Assembly: GCA_022376515.1 (NCBI GenBank)
Contig: WTXI01000001.1
Location: 2,108,001 to 2,172,000, forward strand
DNA: 64,000 bases
DNA from: Lactifluus volemus
Lineage: Eukaryota; Basidiomycota; Agaricomycetes; Russulales; Russulaceae
Direction: 5' to 3'
Every line of letters begins with the position of its first letter. Position 1 is the stretch's first letter. The notes below the pieces were generated by a model, which saw only the letters and a program-made list of their open reading frames with translations, was not told the origin of the DNA and made no database searches. Position numbers and translations under genes: made by a program. Shown piece after piece: positions 12,390 to 24,229 of the stretch.

Positions 12390-14417
12390 TTACACGATAG
12401 CCGGCGGTGACGGTGACTGTTGCCTCTTGGGGTTCCGGGGCGGGGGCGATGGTGTCGGAATAACTTGAGAGGGTACAGGTGCTCTCTCAGGTGGTATTGG
12501 TGTTCCCATCCCAGACAGTAATTTGTCCGAGCTCCCCGTGCTGTACTGCGGGACATGAGCCGAGGCTGAACCTCTGCTGGCATAACTATCGTCAAGCACT
12601 CCAACTCGGCCATGTCGCGATGGGCTTTCTGAACGGGCAGGAATATAACCGGTGCCGCCGACAGGACGACCACCATACTCGGCATATGGATCGAATAAAT
12701 TCACGGCACCGGTTGTATCCGCTGCCCGCTCATCGTCGGTGATAGGAGTATTGATCGTTGGACGTGAGCTAAGGGAATCGAATCGTGGTCGCATTTCGGG
12801 GCCTACGTCAAAGTCGTCATCAATGGGCGCACGATTGTAGCCAGCCTCAGCGAGGGACGCCGAGACAGCCGACGCATGCTCAATCCTGCGTCTGCGGCGT
12901 CTCCTGCGGATGAAGAAGAATATCCACAGGCAAATGGTGGCTGCTGCAAGGCCAACAATCAAAAACACAGCAGCAACGGCGCCCTGGTTGTGTAAGAACC
13001 TATGAATATGAGCATACAAACATCATGAGGGTGGCAGGAAGGGCTCACTGATTACTAGAGCCCGTACTATCATTGGCATTCAAAGTCGGGTTTGCGACTA
13101 CCTCGGTAAAGGTGACGATACCACCATTGCCTAAAGTTGAGGTGAGGGTCGAGGTGATTTCCGAGGGTGCATACGAGGTTGGCTGTCCATTACTGTTGGT
13201 TGTCTGAACAAACACGGTGCTCGAGAATGTCGAGCTGCATCCGCGCTACAGATCAGGGCGAAGGCGAAGTGGACGGAAAGTTTACTCACATTGGGATTTG
13301 AGTAGTAGAAGTAAAATCGGCTGCAGGAGTTACAGTATTACTTATTGAACTAGTGGTGCTAGCTGAGGCCGCAGCAGAAGTGGAGGCACTTGGAGAAGGC
13401 CGAGAAGTAACGGGCGACACTGAAGGGCTGGTCGAAGCGACCAAGGTGCTTGACGGTGTGTTGACAGGCGAGTTGCTAGTTGTTGGGATACGTGAGGGGA
13501 CCAACGACGATGCCAGAGAGGTAGGTGCGGATGTTGAGGATACAATAGTTGGAGCCACGGAGGACGCCTGTGAAGACGGAGCCCTTGAATGACATTCAGA
13601 AATGAGCATATGGTCATGACGTTGAGAACTTACGATGAGGCCGATGCCGACCCTGAAGGAGACCGAGAGGAAGATGGCGGTGTGGGTGAATATACCGATT
13701 GGGATGTTGGTGATATAGAGACAGGTGCCGACGACGATGACGCAGAAGGCGACAATTGGGAGTATGAAGGCGCAGAGGACGACATAGAAAATACAGGTTG
13801 AGCAGAAGATGATGGTGCAGGTGTATAAGACGCAAGTGGCGCAGAAGACAAAGGTGCAGGTGCAGAAGATGACATGGACGAAAGTAGCAGTGCAGAACGC
13901 GGAAGAGTGGCGCAGAAGGGGGATGATGCAAGTACAGAGGGAAGCAGAGGGAACGGGTGTTCACACACCGAGGCACAGCAAGCGTCAGTAATATAGACGC
14001 CGGCGGGTGAAGGGCATCCGAGTCAGGACAGGTGGCGCAGACGTCGTTGAGTGGTTGATATAATTGCAAATAATCCGTAAGTCGTGATCGTGATTGGAAA
14101 CGCGAAACAACAAGGAAAGAGGAACGAGCGGGGGTGATGGGAGGGAGAAAAAGGTCAGTCAGCACAAGAGAAATTTCCAAGGCGGGGGTAACGTCCAGAG
14201 AAAATAGAATGAAACCCAAAGATGGGAGATGGCAACCAGAAAAAAAAATGATAATATTTACACAGCAGTGGTGGTGGGCGCAAAGACAAGCCCCTAGAAA
14301 ACCGCATGGACACCCTTTGGGTAACACGAGGCGATATTCGCCACGATCGAGTTTGAAATAACAATATAAAAACTCACCCGTTACGTTGGGCGAATTAGAC
14401 TGCCTCTTGTTTAACAT
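12390..14417 (-). CDS. Ser/Thr-rich single-pass membrane protein, 5' end uncertain
   Basis: No specific function is recognised; the architecture resembles fungal cell-wall sensors or mucin-like membrane proteins. The readable exons give a segment with several Cys (near 13970-14050), then a long Ser/Thr/Ala/Pro-rich ectodomain (13290-13970) that is probably heavily O-glycosylated. One clear membrane helix follows (AAVFLIVGLAAATICLWIFFFI, about 12920-12985) and at once a run of eight arginines, which fixes an outside-in topology. The cytosolic tail is disordered, with PPER and SPSPPP stretches, and ends at a TAA at 12390. The start is unclear: the ATG at 14417 opens only a 13-codon exon before a GTGAGT donor, and I could not confirm the joins up to about 13990 or find a signal peptide. 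Confidence 0.6.
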
Positions 14418-15068
14418 GGGAACATTATGGGGAGAGCCAAAGAAGGGTGAGAAAGTGACACAAATCTGGCTGGTTGAAACCTGACTGGAGCGAGTCGGTA
14501 CAGTACAGTCGTGTGAGGCCCTTACACGTGAAGGTAAAGGGTGAGGCGATGCTCTCCGCTCGGCGCGGGCGTCTCAGTTCGTTGTTCTCCTTCCTACTTG
14601 TGAGCGCCCCCGTCATCCATCCATCGCTACGGTCACCTTCATGGGACCTGTCCTCTCTTCCTTTTGTTATCTCTATAGCCCCAAATCGCACCCTTGCTTG
14701 GGGTTGCCTCGCCAATTCGTCCGATTCATCCCCACGCCATCTTTTTCGGTATCCCGATTTGATCGATTTCCGCGGAGCCCCGCCGAATCTACATTCTTCT
14801 CATTTACAGCCATCATATTGGCGGAAGGAAGTGCTGTGCATGATAAGCTGATAGAGACTGTGCCAAAAATCGAATGAAGGATCGTGGCTATTACAATTTC
14901 TATCATGTGAGGTATATGTGTCCAATAATGAATGAGATAACAAACGCCAATGTGTGGTGATGCGGAGAGCACGAGCCTGAGTGATGCATGATACAGAGTA
15001 CAATTGTCTGTGTGGAAAGCAAACGTGGAAGAAGGCAAGCGGGAACCTGCAACGAGCGACTGAGCAAC
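14418..15068. other. Intergenic region
   Basis: These 651 bp separate two minus-strand genes. There are overlapping short open frames on both strands, none with family resemblance. It probably carries the promoter of the downstream membrane-protein gene. Confidence 0.45.
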
Positions 15069-17586
15069 TCAGCTAGGATTCACGGCTAACGCAGTTAATC
15101 CGAGTTGTCCGCCGGTAATATGTGCTCGGTGGAGATTAGTCGTCCGCGTCAGAGCGGTCGCCCCGCCCCGTTGTCTCTCTTCTCGAATCCTCCGCTGAAA
15201 CTCGTACTCGGTCTCCTCTTCGCCTTCCAAAAAAGCAAGTGCGGTCTCAAAAAACCACATCTGTTTCTTGATGAAATGCACGACAACCGTTCCACCTAAC
15301 CGCTGATCATTGTATCGCTTTTTGCGGCCCTCACGTAGTTGCCAAGCCTCTCCTGCAGACCACACGCTCTCTGAACCAAACATCGTCAGTAAATGAATGA
15401 TAGACAAACGAAAACATAACATGACATACCTTCGGATAGCCCAGACATCTCACTTCCCTCGACAAGAGCTTCGATGCTCTCTGGTATGGTCAAATTGGGG
15501 AGTGGCGGTGAGTACCGGATGCCGAAGGTTGATACACTCGATCGTGCCCACTCGGGTGGCGCCCCCCAGTCTCTGTCGTGCCGACTTTGCGTTGTCACGA
15601 TCTGGGGATCGGTTAGCACCGGCTCTTTGTTAAAGAAGGCCCTGACACCATCCCGAACGCGGGCAACCTCAGAGGGAAACAGAAAACCATGCGAGTATCT
15701 AGCATAATCAGGCCCCATGATTAGCTAAGCTCTTGAAAAAAAAAAGAAAACGACTTACACCGTGCCGCTACGTGGATGGTCATAGATCCAGCAACGTTCC
15801 GCGATCCATCGAACCTCCTCCGCGCGAGGGTGTAAGCGCATCCACTTGGCCGTCTGCTTATCTTCAGCACCACGCACAAGACCCTTGACCACTGGGTCCT
15901 TTGATATCCAGTCAACGAGACTCCAGCTTAATGCATACAGTTCACCGGCCATGAAGCGCCGCTTCACGAGGTAGCCCCAGTATATGAGAGGGTCATCAAT
16001 CAGTGTGGCGCCGGCGGGCGATGGCCGCCGCGGCTCGCGGTGAGACGAAGGCGATACCCAACCGGGTGTTGACGGTGAGGATCCAGCACCTGGCCAAGCG
16101 GACACGACGGGTCTGCCATTGCCCCAGCGCTGGTCGTCGACCTTCTCTGTGCGCTGTTCATGTAACGCGACGCGCAGGCGCGCCTCCAGTTCCGCAAGCA
16201 TGACGAACGAGTCATCATCTACCTTGACCAGGAAATCAGGGCGCACCCACTCCTGTGCGGTCGATCTACGATCCCACCGTGCATGGACAGGATCATGTTG
16301 AGCGAGGAAAGACGGCGCAGGAGCGGAGTCATTGGAGTATGAAAAGGTCGGCAGTGGGATCTTGGTATCGAAGTAAAGTGGTGGAACCCAGGCCCTTGAA
16401 ACCGCCCAAGTGAAGAATGCATACGACTTGCCGGAGTTCATGTTTTCTGAAATTGGGAGAATGATAATATCATTGAACTCTGCACATCCCACAGGACAAC
16501 GCCACAAAAAAAAAAAAATTAGGGCAATGACGTGTAGGTATTAAACAAGGCGCACCTTCCATCTCTAAACGAACACGCCGATCCCATGCTCTGCGAGGTT
16601 GTCCCATGATGAAGCGGACAATGGTCCGTGAGGTCCCAGCACCGCCATCACCCACCCCAGCGCCGTTGCGACTGCGAAAGTGACTCGCCCAAGTTGACCG
16701 AATGAGCATGCGACGCTCCGAGGACGAGTCCATGGAGAAAACACCGACGAAAACGCCCGCAGGGGGCAATGAATCAAAATTATTGGGGGGGAAAGGAGGC
16801 ATCGGAGGTGCAGACTCCACGGTGGATACATTGAGGAATGTCGGGTGGGCATTGAGTGGCGGAGGAACCGACGATGTTTCAGGTACGGTACAATAAGCCC
16901 GCCACGGCAGGGGCTCCTTGTCAGGATTCAACAAGTGAATTAAGAGGAAGGTGATGGAGAGCGCCAGGATGGAAAAGAAAAGGAGAGATAAAACCTATTT
17001 ATGACGATTCGGTTAAGAAGGGTCAGGCACAAGAAGACAGATAAGAGGGACATACGATCGTGGAAGGGTGCTTGGGAAAGAATGGATGTCGAAAAACTCT
17101 CCGAAAGACACGTAAAATTGACTTGTATCTCAACGGGGAGGTTCGTCGTAACCCCCGACGCGATCGTTGCGGTAGTTGCCACCATCTAGGCTGGCCTTCA
17201 CGGAGGTACGAGGTTGTGTATGTATCGAGGAGTAGAGGAGACACAGGCTCATCACTCTCCGTGTCCGAGGAAGAAGAAAATCCGGGAGAGTAGAGTGGGG
17301 GGAGTGGCGAAGGAGAGCGTGAGGGAGATGGCGTATTCATGGTAGATGAGTTGGCAGAGGCTCGAAAAGAGAAATTGTCTGTTGTCCCTGAGAAGACATA
17401 GCCCCGGAGTCGAGACGGGGAAAACTGTTGCGCAGTTGTGGTAAGATAAGGCAGTGGCGTATGTGACTGAGACAAGCCAGCGCCTCTGGATAGAAAGTGA
17501 GTATTTTGGTCGGAACCATGAGAGGATTGGGAACGGGAGTGAGTGTAAGGATTAGTTGTACCTTCTCCGCCTCTAGGCGGAGTCAT
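15069..17586 (-). CDS. Glycosyltransferase family 31-like (beta-1,3-galactosyltransferase type)
   Basis: This is a predicted type II Golgi glycosyltransferase with a GT31 fold. The ATG at 17586 gives a long Ser/Pro-rich cytosolic N-terminus. A membrane anchor follows, assembled near 16930-17000 (FFSILALSITFLLIHLLN). The lumenal domain has VFSMDSSSERRMLIRSTWAS, the GT31 opening motif, then NMNSGKSYAFFTWA. Next comes FLVKVDDDSFVMLAELE, whose DDD is the metal/nucleotide-sugar site. Later sections, IYWGYLVKRRFMAGELYALS and AEDKQTAKWM, match the GT31 acceptor region. Two more exons end with a TAG at 15069. Short introns lie near 16450-16560, 15720-15760 and 15370-15430. The sugar and acceptor cannot be told from sequence. 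Confidence 0.85.
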
Positions 17587-17751
17587 GACAGAGGAAGGAG
17601 CGACAGGTTCTGGAAGTGATAGCAAGTGAAAAGGAGTGTAAAGGGAAAAGGGTCTGTCAACAGCTTATCTTGAGAAAAATGATTTATTTGCGTGACATCA
17701 GTCGGTCACCGTCTCCCGAGGTTGATACGATTCACTAAATCTACTCTAAAT

Positions 17752-19164
17752 TCACCCTTTTTTTACTCCAAAAACCTTCTGCCAACTTGGCCTCTCAGCA
17801 AGAGCATCCCATACTACCGCCAATTTTGGCTTCGCTCCCGTTGTAGAAGGCGTGGGCGCAATTTCCTCCAAATTGGTTGCCCGCGGCATGGCGGTGGACG
17901 CTGGAACAGATACAGCATCCTTGACGAATGCAAATCCTCCACCGACATGTCCTTCAAGTCGAGCAATTGCCACTCCTCCGCTCTCTTGAGCATTGCCTCC
18001 GGATAAAATAACGAGCTCGTGCAACCAAGCTGCAAGGTGCATATCTACGACTGATATCTGTTCCCCTACGCAGGAAGAACGGAGCGTATAAGGCTACTGC
18101 AGCTTGATCTGGCATGACGTGGCGCACCAAGGGCAAACGGCCCAACCACTTCCTTGCTGAGTTTGGTCAGAACCTGCGCCAGACCGACTTCCCATATTGC
18201 CTTTGTCCTCTTGAAATAGTCCTCGCGAGCCTTCTTTCCGGATTCACTCAGATCCGCATCACCTTTATCAGCTTCATCCAAGGTAGTCAGTAGGTTTTCT
18301 GTCGTGTCTTCTTCTCCAACCAGAATGCTCTGGTTTTCTCCGAGACACGAATTTGATTTACTTCATCCTCCGCAAGATAACGTTCCAACGCTTCCTTGCG
18401 CCCCTTGAGGAAAGCGGAGACACTCGGTGCTGCCGTCTTGAGAGCGAAAGAGTCTCTAGCATTCAAGTCGAAGAGCCACTCGGGTGAGGCAGGGGACGAG
18501 TGGAGTAAAGCGATGATCGACTTTGCTGTAGAAGAGAGGGCAACAGTCGCTGGGGACAATGCAGGGGCAGGGGCAATAGACGTGGTATGAGTGTGTGACA
18601 TGACCGATCTCGACTTGTCGAGGAAGGCAATCAGAGCCTGCGATAGAGTTCAGTACAAAGTTCTATCGTGTAGCGTGGTGGACTTGCTTCGGTGTCTGTG
18701 ATAGCCTTATAGCGGCTCTCCATGTCTGACGATAATGTATTTCCTAACGGCACAACCAACGTTGGCACCGTTCCTAAAAACTCGTTTGTATAAAGGAGTG
18801 TCGATCGATGAAGAATAGTTTCCACCTTTGGGATTGATGCGTAAAAATGTGGGTGAAAAGTTCTCGCCCTTGGCTAATGACGATCGGGTGAACAGATTGA
18901 ACCCAGACTAGAACTAGACCCACAAAGGTCCACAAGCTTAAGATCGAGTTCGTCTTTGCCATAACCCTTTTCTTCCCTGGGTGGTTGACGATAGGTCAAC
19001 TGGGATGAGATGGTTGAGATAAAGCATACAAAGCTACGAGGACTACATGAATGGAGCATGTCAGCTCTCGATCGGTTTGTGAGGGCGCAGCGCACCAGCG
19101 AGGGACCAGACAGAGCGCGAGTCATAATAAAGAACGGCTTTGGGGATGTTGCGGGTTCAGACAT
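17752..19164 (-). CDS. Glutathione S-transferase-like protein, with frameshifts in exon 1
   Basis: The product has a thioredoxin-like GST N-domain and a helical C-domain, as in a basidiomycete GST-like family of unknown substrate. Exon 2 reads DELDLKLVDL, spliced to SKGENFSPTFLRINPK, then across another intron to GTVPTLVVPLG...ESRYKAITD and FLDKSRS. The C-domain ends with MHLAAWLHELV and RPSWQKVFGVKKG at 17752. Exon 1 is odd. From the ATG at 19164 the frame gives MSEPATSP. The family-like segment KAVLYYDSRSVWSLA lies in the -1 frame, and VRCALTN returns to the first frame. The shifts map to a four-G run at 19142-19145 and to 19095-19096 (+ strand). I see no good donor right after VRCALTN. Either the sequence has two indels or this copy is damaged at its 5' end. 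Confidence 0.72.
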
Positions 19165-19306
19165 GTCTGATGAAGGTGAGAGCGAGTCGAGTAAAGTCTG
19201 ATATAAATCTATGACCTCATCTCTGCTTTCAAACACGTGACCGAACTTTCTAGATCCCGCCGTAAGGTGGCACAATTATCCTCTTGTTCCTTTCCTGCTT
19301 TCAGTG
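19165..19306. promoter_or_regulatory. Divergent promoter of the GST-like gene and SGT1
   Basis: Only 142 bp separate the two divergent start codons. This short stretch must hold both 5' UTRs and promoter elements. No known motif was recognised. Confidence 0.5.
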
Positions 19307-20087
19307 ATGGCTACCACCGTTAGGTCTGTATTTACCGACTTGTGCTGAGTCTTCTTACACAAACTTCATGTACTAGACATGAATTTTATGAGACTGACGA
19401 CAGACTCACGATCACCATCTTTGATCGCGGTGCTGACCCTGCACACGTCAATGTGGAATTTCAGCCTCGTGGGGTGTGTTTTTCCGCGCACAGTGTGCGA
19501 CTAATTAATCCATGCTAACAACTTTTATGACAGATCGTGTACAGTAATGGTGACAAACAGCTAGACCTACAACCCCTAAAGGGTCAAATCGACCCTGAAA
19601 AGTCGAGCTTCATTGTTGGCAAAGTCAAGGTCGAAATTAGACTCGTCAAGGCCGCACAAGGACGTTGGGGCGGTCTCATTGGAGATGCTCCAGATCGTAC
19701 GTCTTACACAGCTGATGTTGATAAATTTCTGAAACATGTTGGCTCGCAGCTCTCGCAAACTCTTCTTCAGTTTCCACCCCGGCCCCAAAGGCCGGATCGA
19801 CGCTTCCACAGGCACGTAAGAATTGGGACCGCGTCACCAAAACGATTCTCGATTCAGAACCGCCCAAGACGATGACAGAGGACCCTAACGTGAGCGGCGA
19901 CAGCACGCTAAACGAGTTTTTCCAGAACATATTTTCAAACGCCGATGACGATACCAGAAAGGCTATGATGAAAAGTTTCCAGGAGAGTGGCGGTACTGCA
20001 CTTAGCACGAACTGGGATGAGGTCAAGAAAGCTCCTGTGCCGGTTAAGCCTCCATCTGGTAGCGAGGCTAGAAAGTGGGAACAATGA
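19307..20087 (+). CDS. SGT1: SGT1 co-chaperone (CS and SGS domains)
   Basis: SGT1 is an HSP90 co-chaperone that links to SKP1/SCF and kinetochore assembly in fungi. The ATG at 19307 gives MATTVR, spliced to HEFYETDDRLTITIFDRG, the first strand of the CS (p23-like) domain. The domain continues through IVYSNGDKQLDLQPL and ends at KVEIRLVKAAQGRWGGLIGD. After an intron beginning at about 19697 comes a linker and then the SGS domain: NWDRVTKTI, FFQNIFSNADDDTRKAMMKSFQESGGTALSTNWDEV, ending at a TGA (20085-20087). There is no TPR domain before the CS domain, unlike yeast and plant SGT1. No upstream exon encoding one is visible, since the divergent GST-like gene starts 142 bp away. Introns are short GT-AG. 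Confidence 0.92.
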
Positions 20088-20253
20088 GGGTTGAAAAAGG
20101 AGTAGATTTTACTTGGTATCATATGGTACAGACGTCCATGCATTCCAACAAGTTTACCGGCGGGGGCTAGTAAGTGCTAGACTAGACGAGTTCTGAATAC
20201 TATGAGGGTAATAAAGATGCGACGCCACCCGGAACAGCTCGGGCACGATTTTA
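20088..20253. other. Convergent 3' region of SGT1 and bL36m
   Basis: These 166 bp between two convergent stop codons contain the 3' UTRs of both genes and no coding signal. Confidence 0.45.
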
Positions 20254-20548
20254 TCAGCCTTGACGCTTCAGGGATTGTCAGCACAGGTAGAGGAGCGACT
20301 AGTGTGGTCACTAACCTGTTTATGACGAGGATTCTTCGCGCATAGAATATAGACGCGACCTTCCTTCGAACTACGTTGCAACCGTCGCACATGACTTTGA
20401 CGGAAGAGCGAACTTTCATGCCTCGAACGAGATATGGTAACGTTGATGACAGCGGAGAACTCGGAGATGCGGTGATATTGACATGGTGAAGTGGATGTAT
20501 CGAGGGTAATTGAGCGAGTTTGACTCTAGAGAGCAAAGCTCTAAACAT
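20254..20548 (-). CDS. Mitochondrial ribosomal protein bL36m, with apparent -1 frameshift
   Basis: This is the mitochondrial homologue of bacterial L36, a tiny zinc-binding protein of the large subunit. The ATG at 20548 gives about 50 residues rich in Leu/Ser/Arg, suitable as a mitochondrial targeting peptide. The core MKVRSSVKVMCDGCNVVRRK follows, with the first Cys pair (CDGC). The rest of the core, GRVYILCAKNPRHKQ with the second metal-binding Cys and His, is present but in the -1 frame. Restoring one base at the CC at 20359-20360 (+ strand) would join the frames. A GT-AG intron then leads to a final Arg-Gln-Gly and a TGA at 20254-20256, exactly the family C-terminus. The intact splice sites on both sides suggest the gene is real and the shift may be a consensus error. 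Confidence 0.82.
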
Positions 20549-20707
20549 GGCTGGGCTGAGCTCTATGCCACGTCGCCACAATTTATCGGAAGCTCGTCAC
20601 ACGGTGACCCACGTCACGATTACGTGATAGAAATATCCCGACATTTTGGCGGTGGCAAAGTATATGGATGAACGATCGTATTCAATGGACTGCTTCAGGC
20701 TCTAGAT
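20549..20707. promoter_or_regulatory. Divergent promoter of bL36m and the SLC35F-like gene
   Basis: These 159 bp separate divergent start codons. The stretch includes CACGTCACGATTACGTGA, an imperfect palindrome with CACGT/ACGTG cores at 20612-20629 that could bind a bZIP or bHLH factor; this is inference. Confidence 0.4.
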
Positions 20708-22190
20708 ATGACCCCCCACATTGAAGGCCCTCTCTCCTTAACTCGTCTCGGTGGAAAGTATCCTGCAATTATTTTCATCATCGTACTCATCGCCTTTGTT
20801 GCCGAGAGCCAGCTCACTCAAGTCTGTTACCATTCTTCGTTTTATTCGCTTCCCCTTTCTCACTCCTTCATAAGTATGTACAGAGCACCTCCACTTTCGA
20901 CAGCCATTTTTCCTCTTGTGAGTTTTTTTTTTTCACAAACACAGCTTTACCCGTTTCCATCTGACTGATATCTTGACCAGTTTTGTTGTTCATACCGCGT
21001 TCGCGCTCATTTTTCCACTACATCTGCTATTCCTCGTGCTCACTGTGCCCGTATCCGTGGAATCTCTACTCGCAGGCTTATCCCTTGCTGTCAAGGTTCA
21101 TTTTTCCCCCAACAATCAAGACCTTCTTACCACGCTGCGATCGCCATTCCCACATGTCCACTTTCTCAAATTGATCGCCTTGTTGACGCTGGCCCTTAGT
21201 ATCCCCTCTGTGCTCTGGTTTGTCAGCGTGTCCCTGTCCCCGTAAGAGCATTCGTTTTTCCGGTCCGCCGCAGACTCGGTATTCACGACTTTCCTGTTAC
21301 TTATTATGACAGGCTGAGCGATATCACCGCCATCTGGAACACGAACGCGTTCTTCGCGTACGTCATTACCGTCCGGCTTTTTAAGCTCAACTGGGAACCT
21401 CGCAAACTTCTCTCCGTACTCATCGCGACCTTCGGCGTCATGGCAGTTGTGTATGGCGACGCAAGGGTGTCGGACGCAGTGCGTGTGCCCGGCCCTGATG
21501 CCCCCACCAGCAACGACAGCGTGAAGCCCAAAGCCCCACTCCTCGGAGACCTGCTCACTCTCTGCGCCTCTGTTGGGTATGGCATGTACCAGGTAATGTA
21601 TAAGCGTCGCGCGGCGATATCCTCAGATCCGGAATTCGTGCCGGGCGGCGAGTACCTTCCACTTCCAGATTCAGCAAACCCCGTTGCTTCTGGGCTCAGC
21701 GAGGGTTGCAACGCGGAGCTGGACGACTTGGTTTACCCGCCGCCGTTTGGGCTTCACCCCAACCTCATCGCTTGCGGAATTGGATTGATGACATTCTTCA
21801 CACTGTGGATCCTGCTGCCTATCGTCCACTATTCTGGATATGAGCGCTTCCGGCTTCCTGACAGTCCATCTGTCATCCTCTCGATTGCTGGTATAGCATG
21901 TACTGGATTGGTATTCAATTCAGGATTATTGGTACGGCAGCAGTTCCCCCATCTCTGCTTTTGGTTCCTGTCCTCACGCTGATAGTTCGTTTGCCAAGAT
22001 TCTATTGGGAATTTGGGGACCTATTGTGGTCTCCGTCGGCAACCTTCTTACCATCGTTCTCGTTCTCGTATCTGATATCACGGTAGGGCAAGGTGTAGAC
22101 GTAATCACCCCTTGGAACCTGGCAGGTTCTGGTGCAATCATGGTTGCTTTTGGTATCTTGCTCCATGATATGATTCAACAGCCTAATTGA
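20708..22190 (+). CDS. SLC35F-like membrane transporter (drug/metabolite transporter superfamily)
   Basis: This is a ten-helix transporter of the DMT/EamA superfamily, closest to SLC35F-type carriers; the substrate is unknown. The ATG at 20708 gives helix 1 (PAIIFIIVLIAFVAESQLTQ). A small exon near 20873-20922 should read YVQST, then HFRQPFFLL, but needs one extra base at about 20886-20892. Helices follow at IVHTAFALIFPLHLLFLVL and SDITAIWNTNAFFAYVITVRLF, then LLGDLLTLCASVGYGMYQVMYK. A hydrophilic loop (about 21600-21750) leads to HPNLIACGIGLMTFFTLWIL. The C-terminal exons have LLGIWGPIVVSVGNLLTIVLV and NLAGSGAIMVAFGILLHDM, ending with a TGA or TAA-type stop at 22190. Part of this last exon recurs twice, head to head, in the hairpin element at 43997-44163. 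Confidence 0.8.
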
Positions 22191-24229
22191 CATTTACACA
22201 CCCTTACAACCCCTAATTCTGTTGTGAATAGAATAGATGTAATATATGTTACACTCCTTGTCTGAACCTTGGGCCATCAGTCTGAAGTATTGACACCTTA
22301 CTACCCATCCTCTTTTTTGTTTTCAAAAACAAATTTGGTACAGAGACCACGAAAAGGTGCGTGCTACGCGGGTTACTCACCACCACGATGCGGAATGCGT
22401 GTGCTTGACCTTCAGAGACACCGTGACAGCGAGCGCACCCTAATACATTGAGCATACCATCACAGGCAATGTTCCTAATCGCTTTTAATAAGCACTCGGT
22501 GTTGCAGATATGCTACTATCGCTGGCAGGTGAGCACCTTACTTTCTCATTGCAACTTGTCTTCATTATTTTCACAACAATATCGCGAGGCGAGCATTTGA
22601 TGTCATCATATAGTTGAAATGGGCAAGGCCCGCCAACGAAGCTCCTCAGGCAATACTTGTCCTGAAGGTTAATGCGCCGGGGCCACCAATTGGTCCAATT
22701 CCCTTCAGGTTCCCTTATGTTAATTCATGAAATCATCCAAGGTGCCAATTTTTGTTGCATTCTCTGGGTCCGTCAACTTGAATTCCAGAGGCGTCTCACA
22801 CAATATCACTGGCAGGGGCGCAGAATTTGGCAGTATCATTATTATTAATAGTAGCATTTATGATATTTTGATCGTTTATGGCGGGCAGTTATCAATAACC
22901 ACCGGACATGATAGGGTGGAAAGTATGAGAGTTCTGAGCTGTGAACCCACTGCCAGTGGGTTGAAGGAAAGGTCGACAACTTGGCCCGCTTCGGCCATAG
23001 CCGGATAGCCTTTGGATGGTTCTTTGTCGTTGTTATCAAACAACGTAACCACCTTTTTTGCCACTCTTTTGTACATCTCGTTTCATCCCTCTTCGCCTCC
23101 ATTCTCATACATTTCCACTTCATCTTGGGCATTCTTGCAAGGTCCAAGCCCTGAACAGTCACCGACACCTCTTACTATTGGTTATAACTCCCTGTCGTTT
23201 GACTTTGGCACTCGAAAACCGCAATGACTCGGACTCGGAGTCCACCTTCCAAAGAGCTCTTTACCACCTTTGCTTTCCTTGACTTCGTCGTTGTAAGGTC
23301 AGCCGCGTCTCTGGCTTTACAACTACAACCACGTTCTGTGCGTCACGTTCAGTTCACTCTCTCCCATCTTCGCCTCGCCTCCATCACCTGATTTCGTGTG
23401 CCTTACTCTGTCCTTTTTGTACATTTCCACCTCCCTCTTCGGCCGTCTTGCAAGCTCCCGGATCCCCAGATCACCCTCGTCGCCGCATTGTACGCTCATC
23501 TCTCATCTCGGCCACGACACCTTGCGCCTCGGACACAAACCCGTTCACTGGGGCCTTGTGCTACTCTAACGCCTTCTTCTATTCCTGTGTCCGCTACGTG
23601 CTTCGTGCCTGTTTTAGACTGCCTCACGCTCGCCTTCGTTCGCGCAGTACGGTGATATTTACGCTTCGTGTATTGCCCTTATCATTTCAACCCTGGACTG
23701 CGTGCTGCGCCACCTAGGCTCTCAAATTTGGTCTTACTTCAAGTTTTCCCTTCAAGTTTGAGGCAGAGCATCTTGTGAGGGTGTCACGCGCACCCCTATG
23801 CATTCGTTGTACTGTTCCTCAAATTTTGGTATCGTGTCTCGATCTCATACTTCGTACATGTGCACTTATTCAGAGCCTCGAGCTCACCCATTGAGTCTCG
23901 TCTTATTTCAATTCCGATACGTTTTTCTGACCGCTTGACCGTTGAATCTGTATGGCTTTACCTGTGCTTCTGTATTTAATGCATTCGACTCCACCTCCCG
24001 CTCGATAGCTTTAAGGCTTCGATATATTGAACTGAACCCAAAGGGGTGAAACAACTTACCAACCTCCTTGCCAAGTAATCGATGTCTGAATCTTCGCCTA
24101 TAAAGGCCCCCGGGCCGGCCTCAGCGAGCGTCGCCTAAGAGGGCCATCGTCCACACGTGCCAGGTCACGGCTTTCCTGTGATAGATATAGATAGGAGTGA
24201 AGCCTCGAGGTCTCCTCACTTACCACACC
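22191..24229. other. Gene-poor region, possible decayed repeats
   Basis: About 2 kb without a recognisable gene. From roughly 23040 to 23660 the + strand is C/T-rich and holds two loosely similar blocks (near 23055-23145 and 23420-23460) sharing TTTTTGTACAT, TTTCCAC and TCTTGCAAG. This suggests an old internal duplication. A TATAAAGG sequence near 24100 lies in a GC-rich stretch. None of the open frames resembles a known protein. It may contain remnants of mobile elements, but I cannot define ends. Confidence 0.4.

Noticed and set aside
23780..24150. Possible solo LTR (TGTCACGCGC at 23782, TATAAAGG at about 24100)
   Set aside because: The stretch has an LTR-like start and a TATA-like box, but no CA end, convincing target duplication or second LTR was found.
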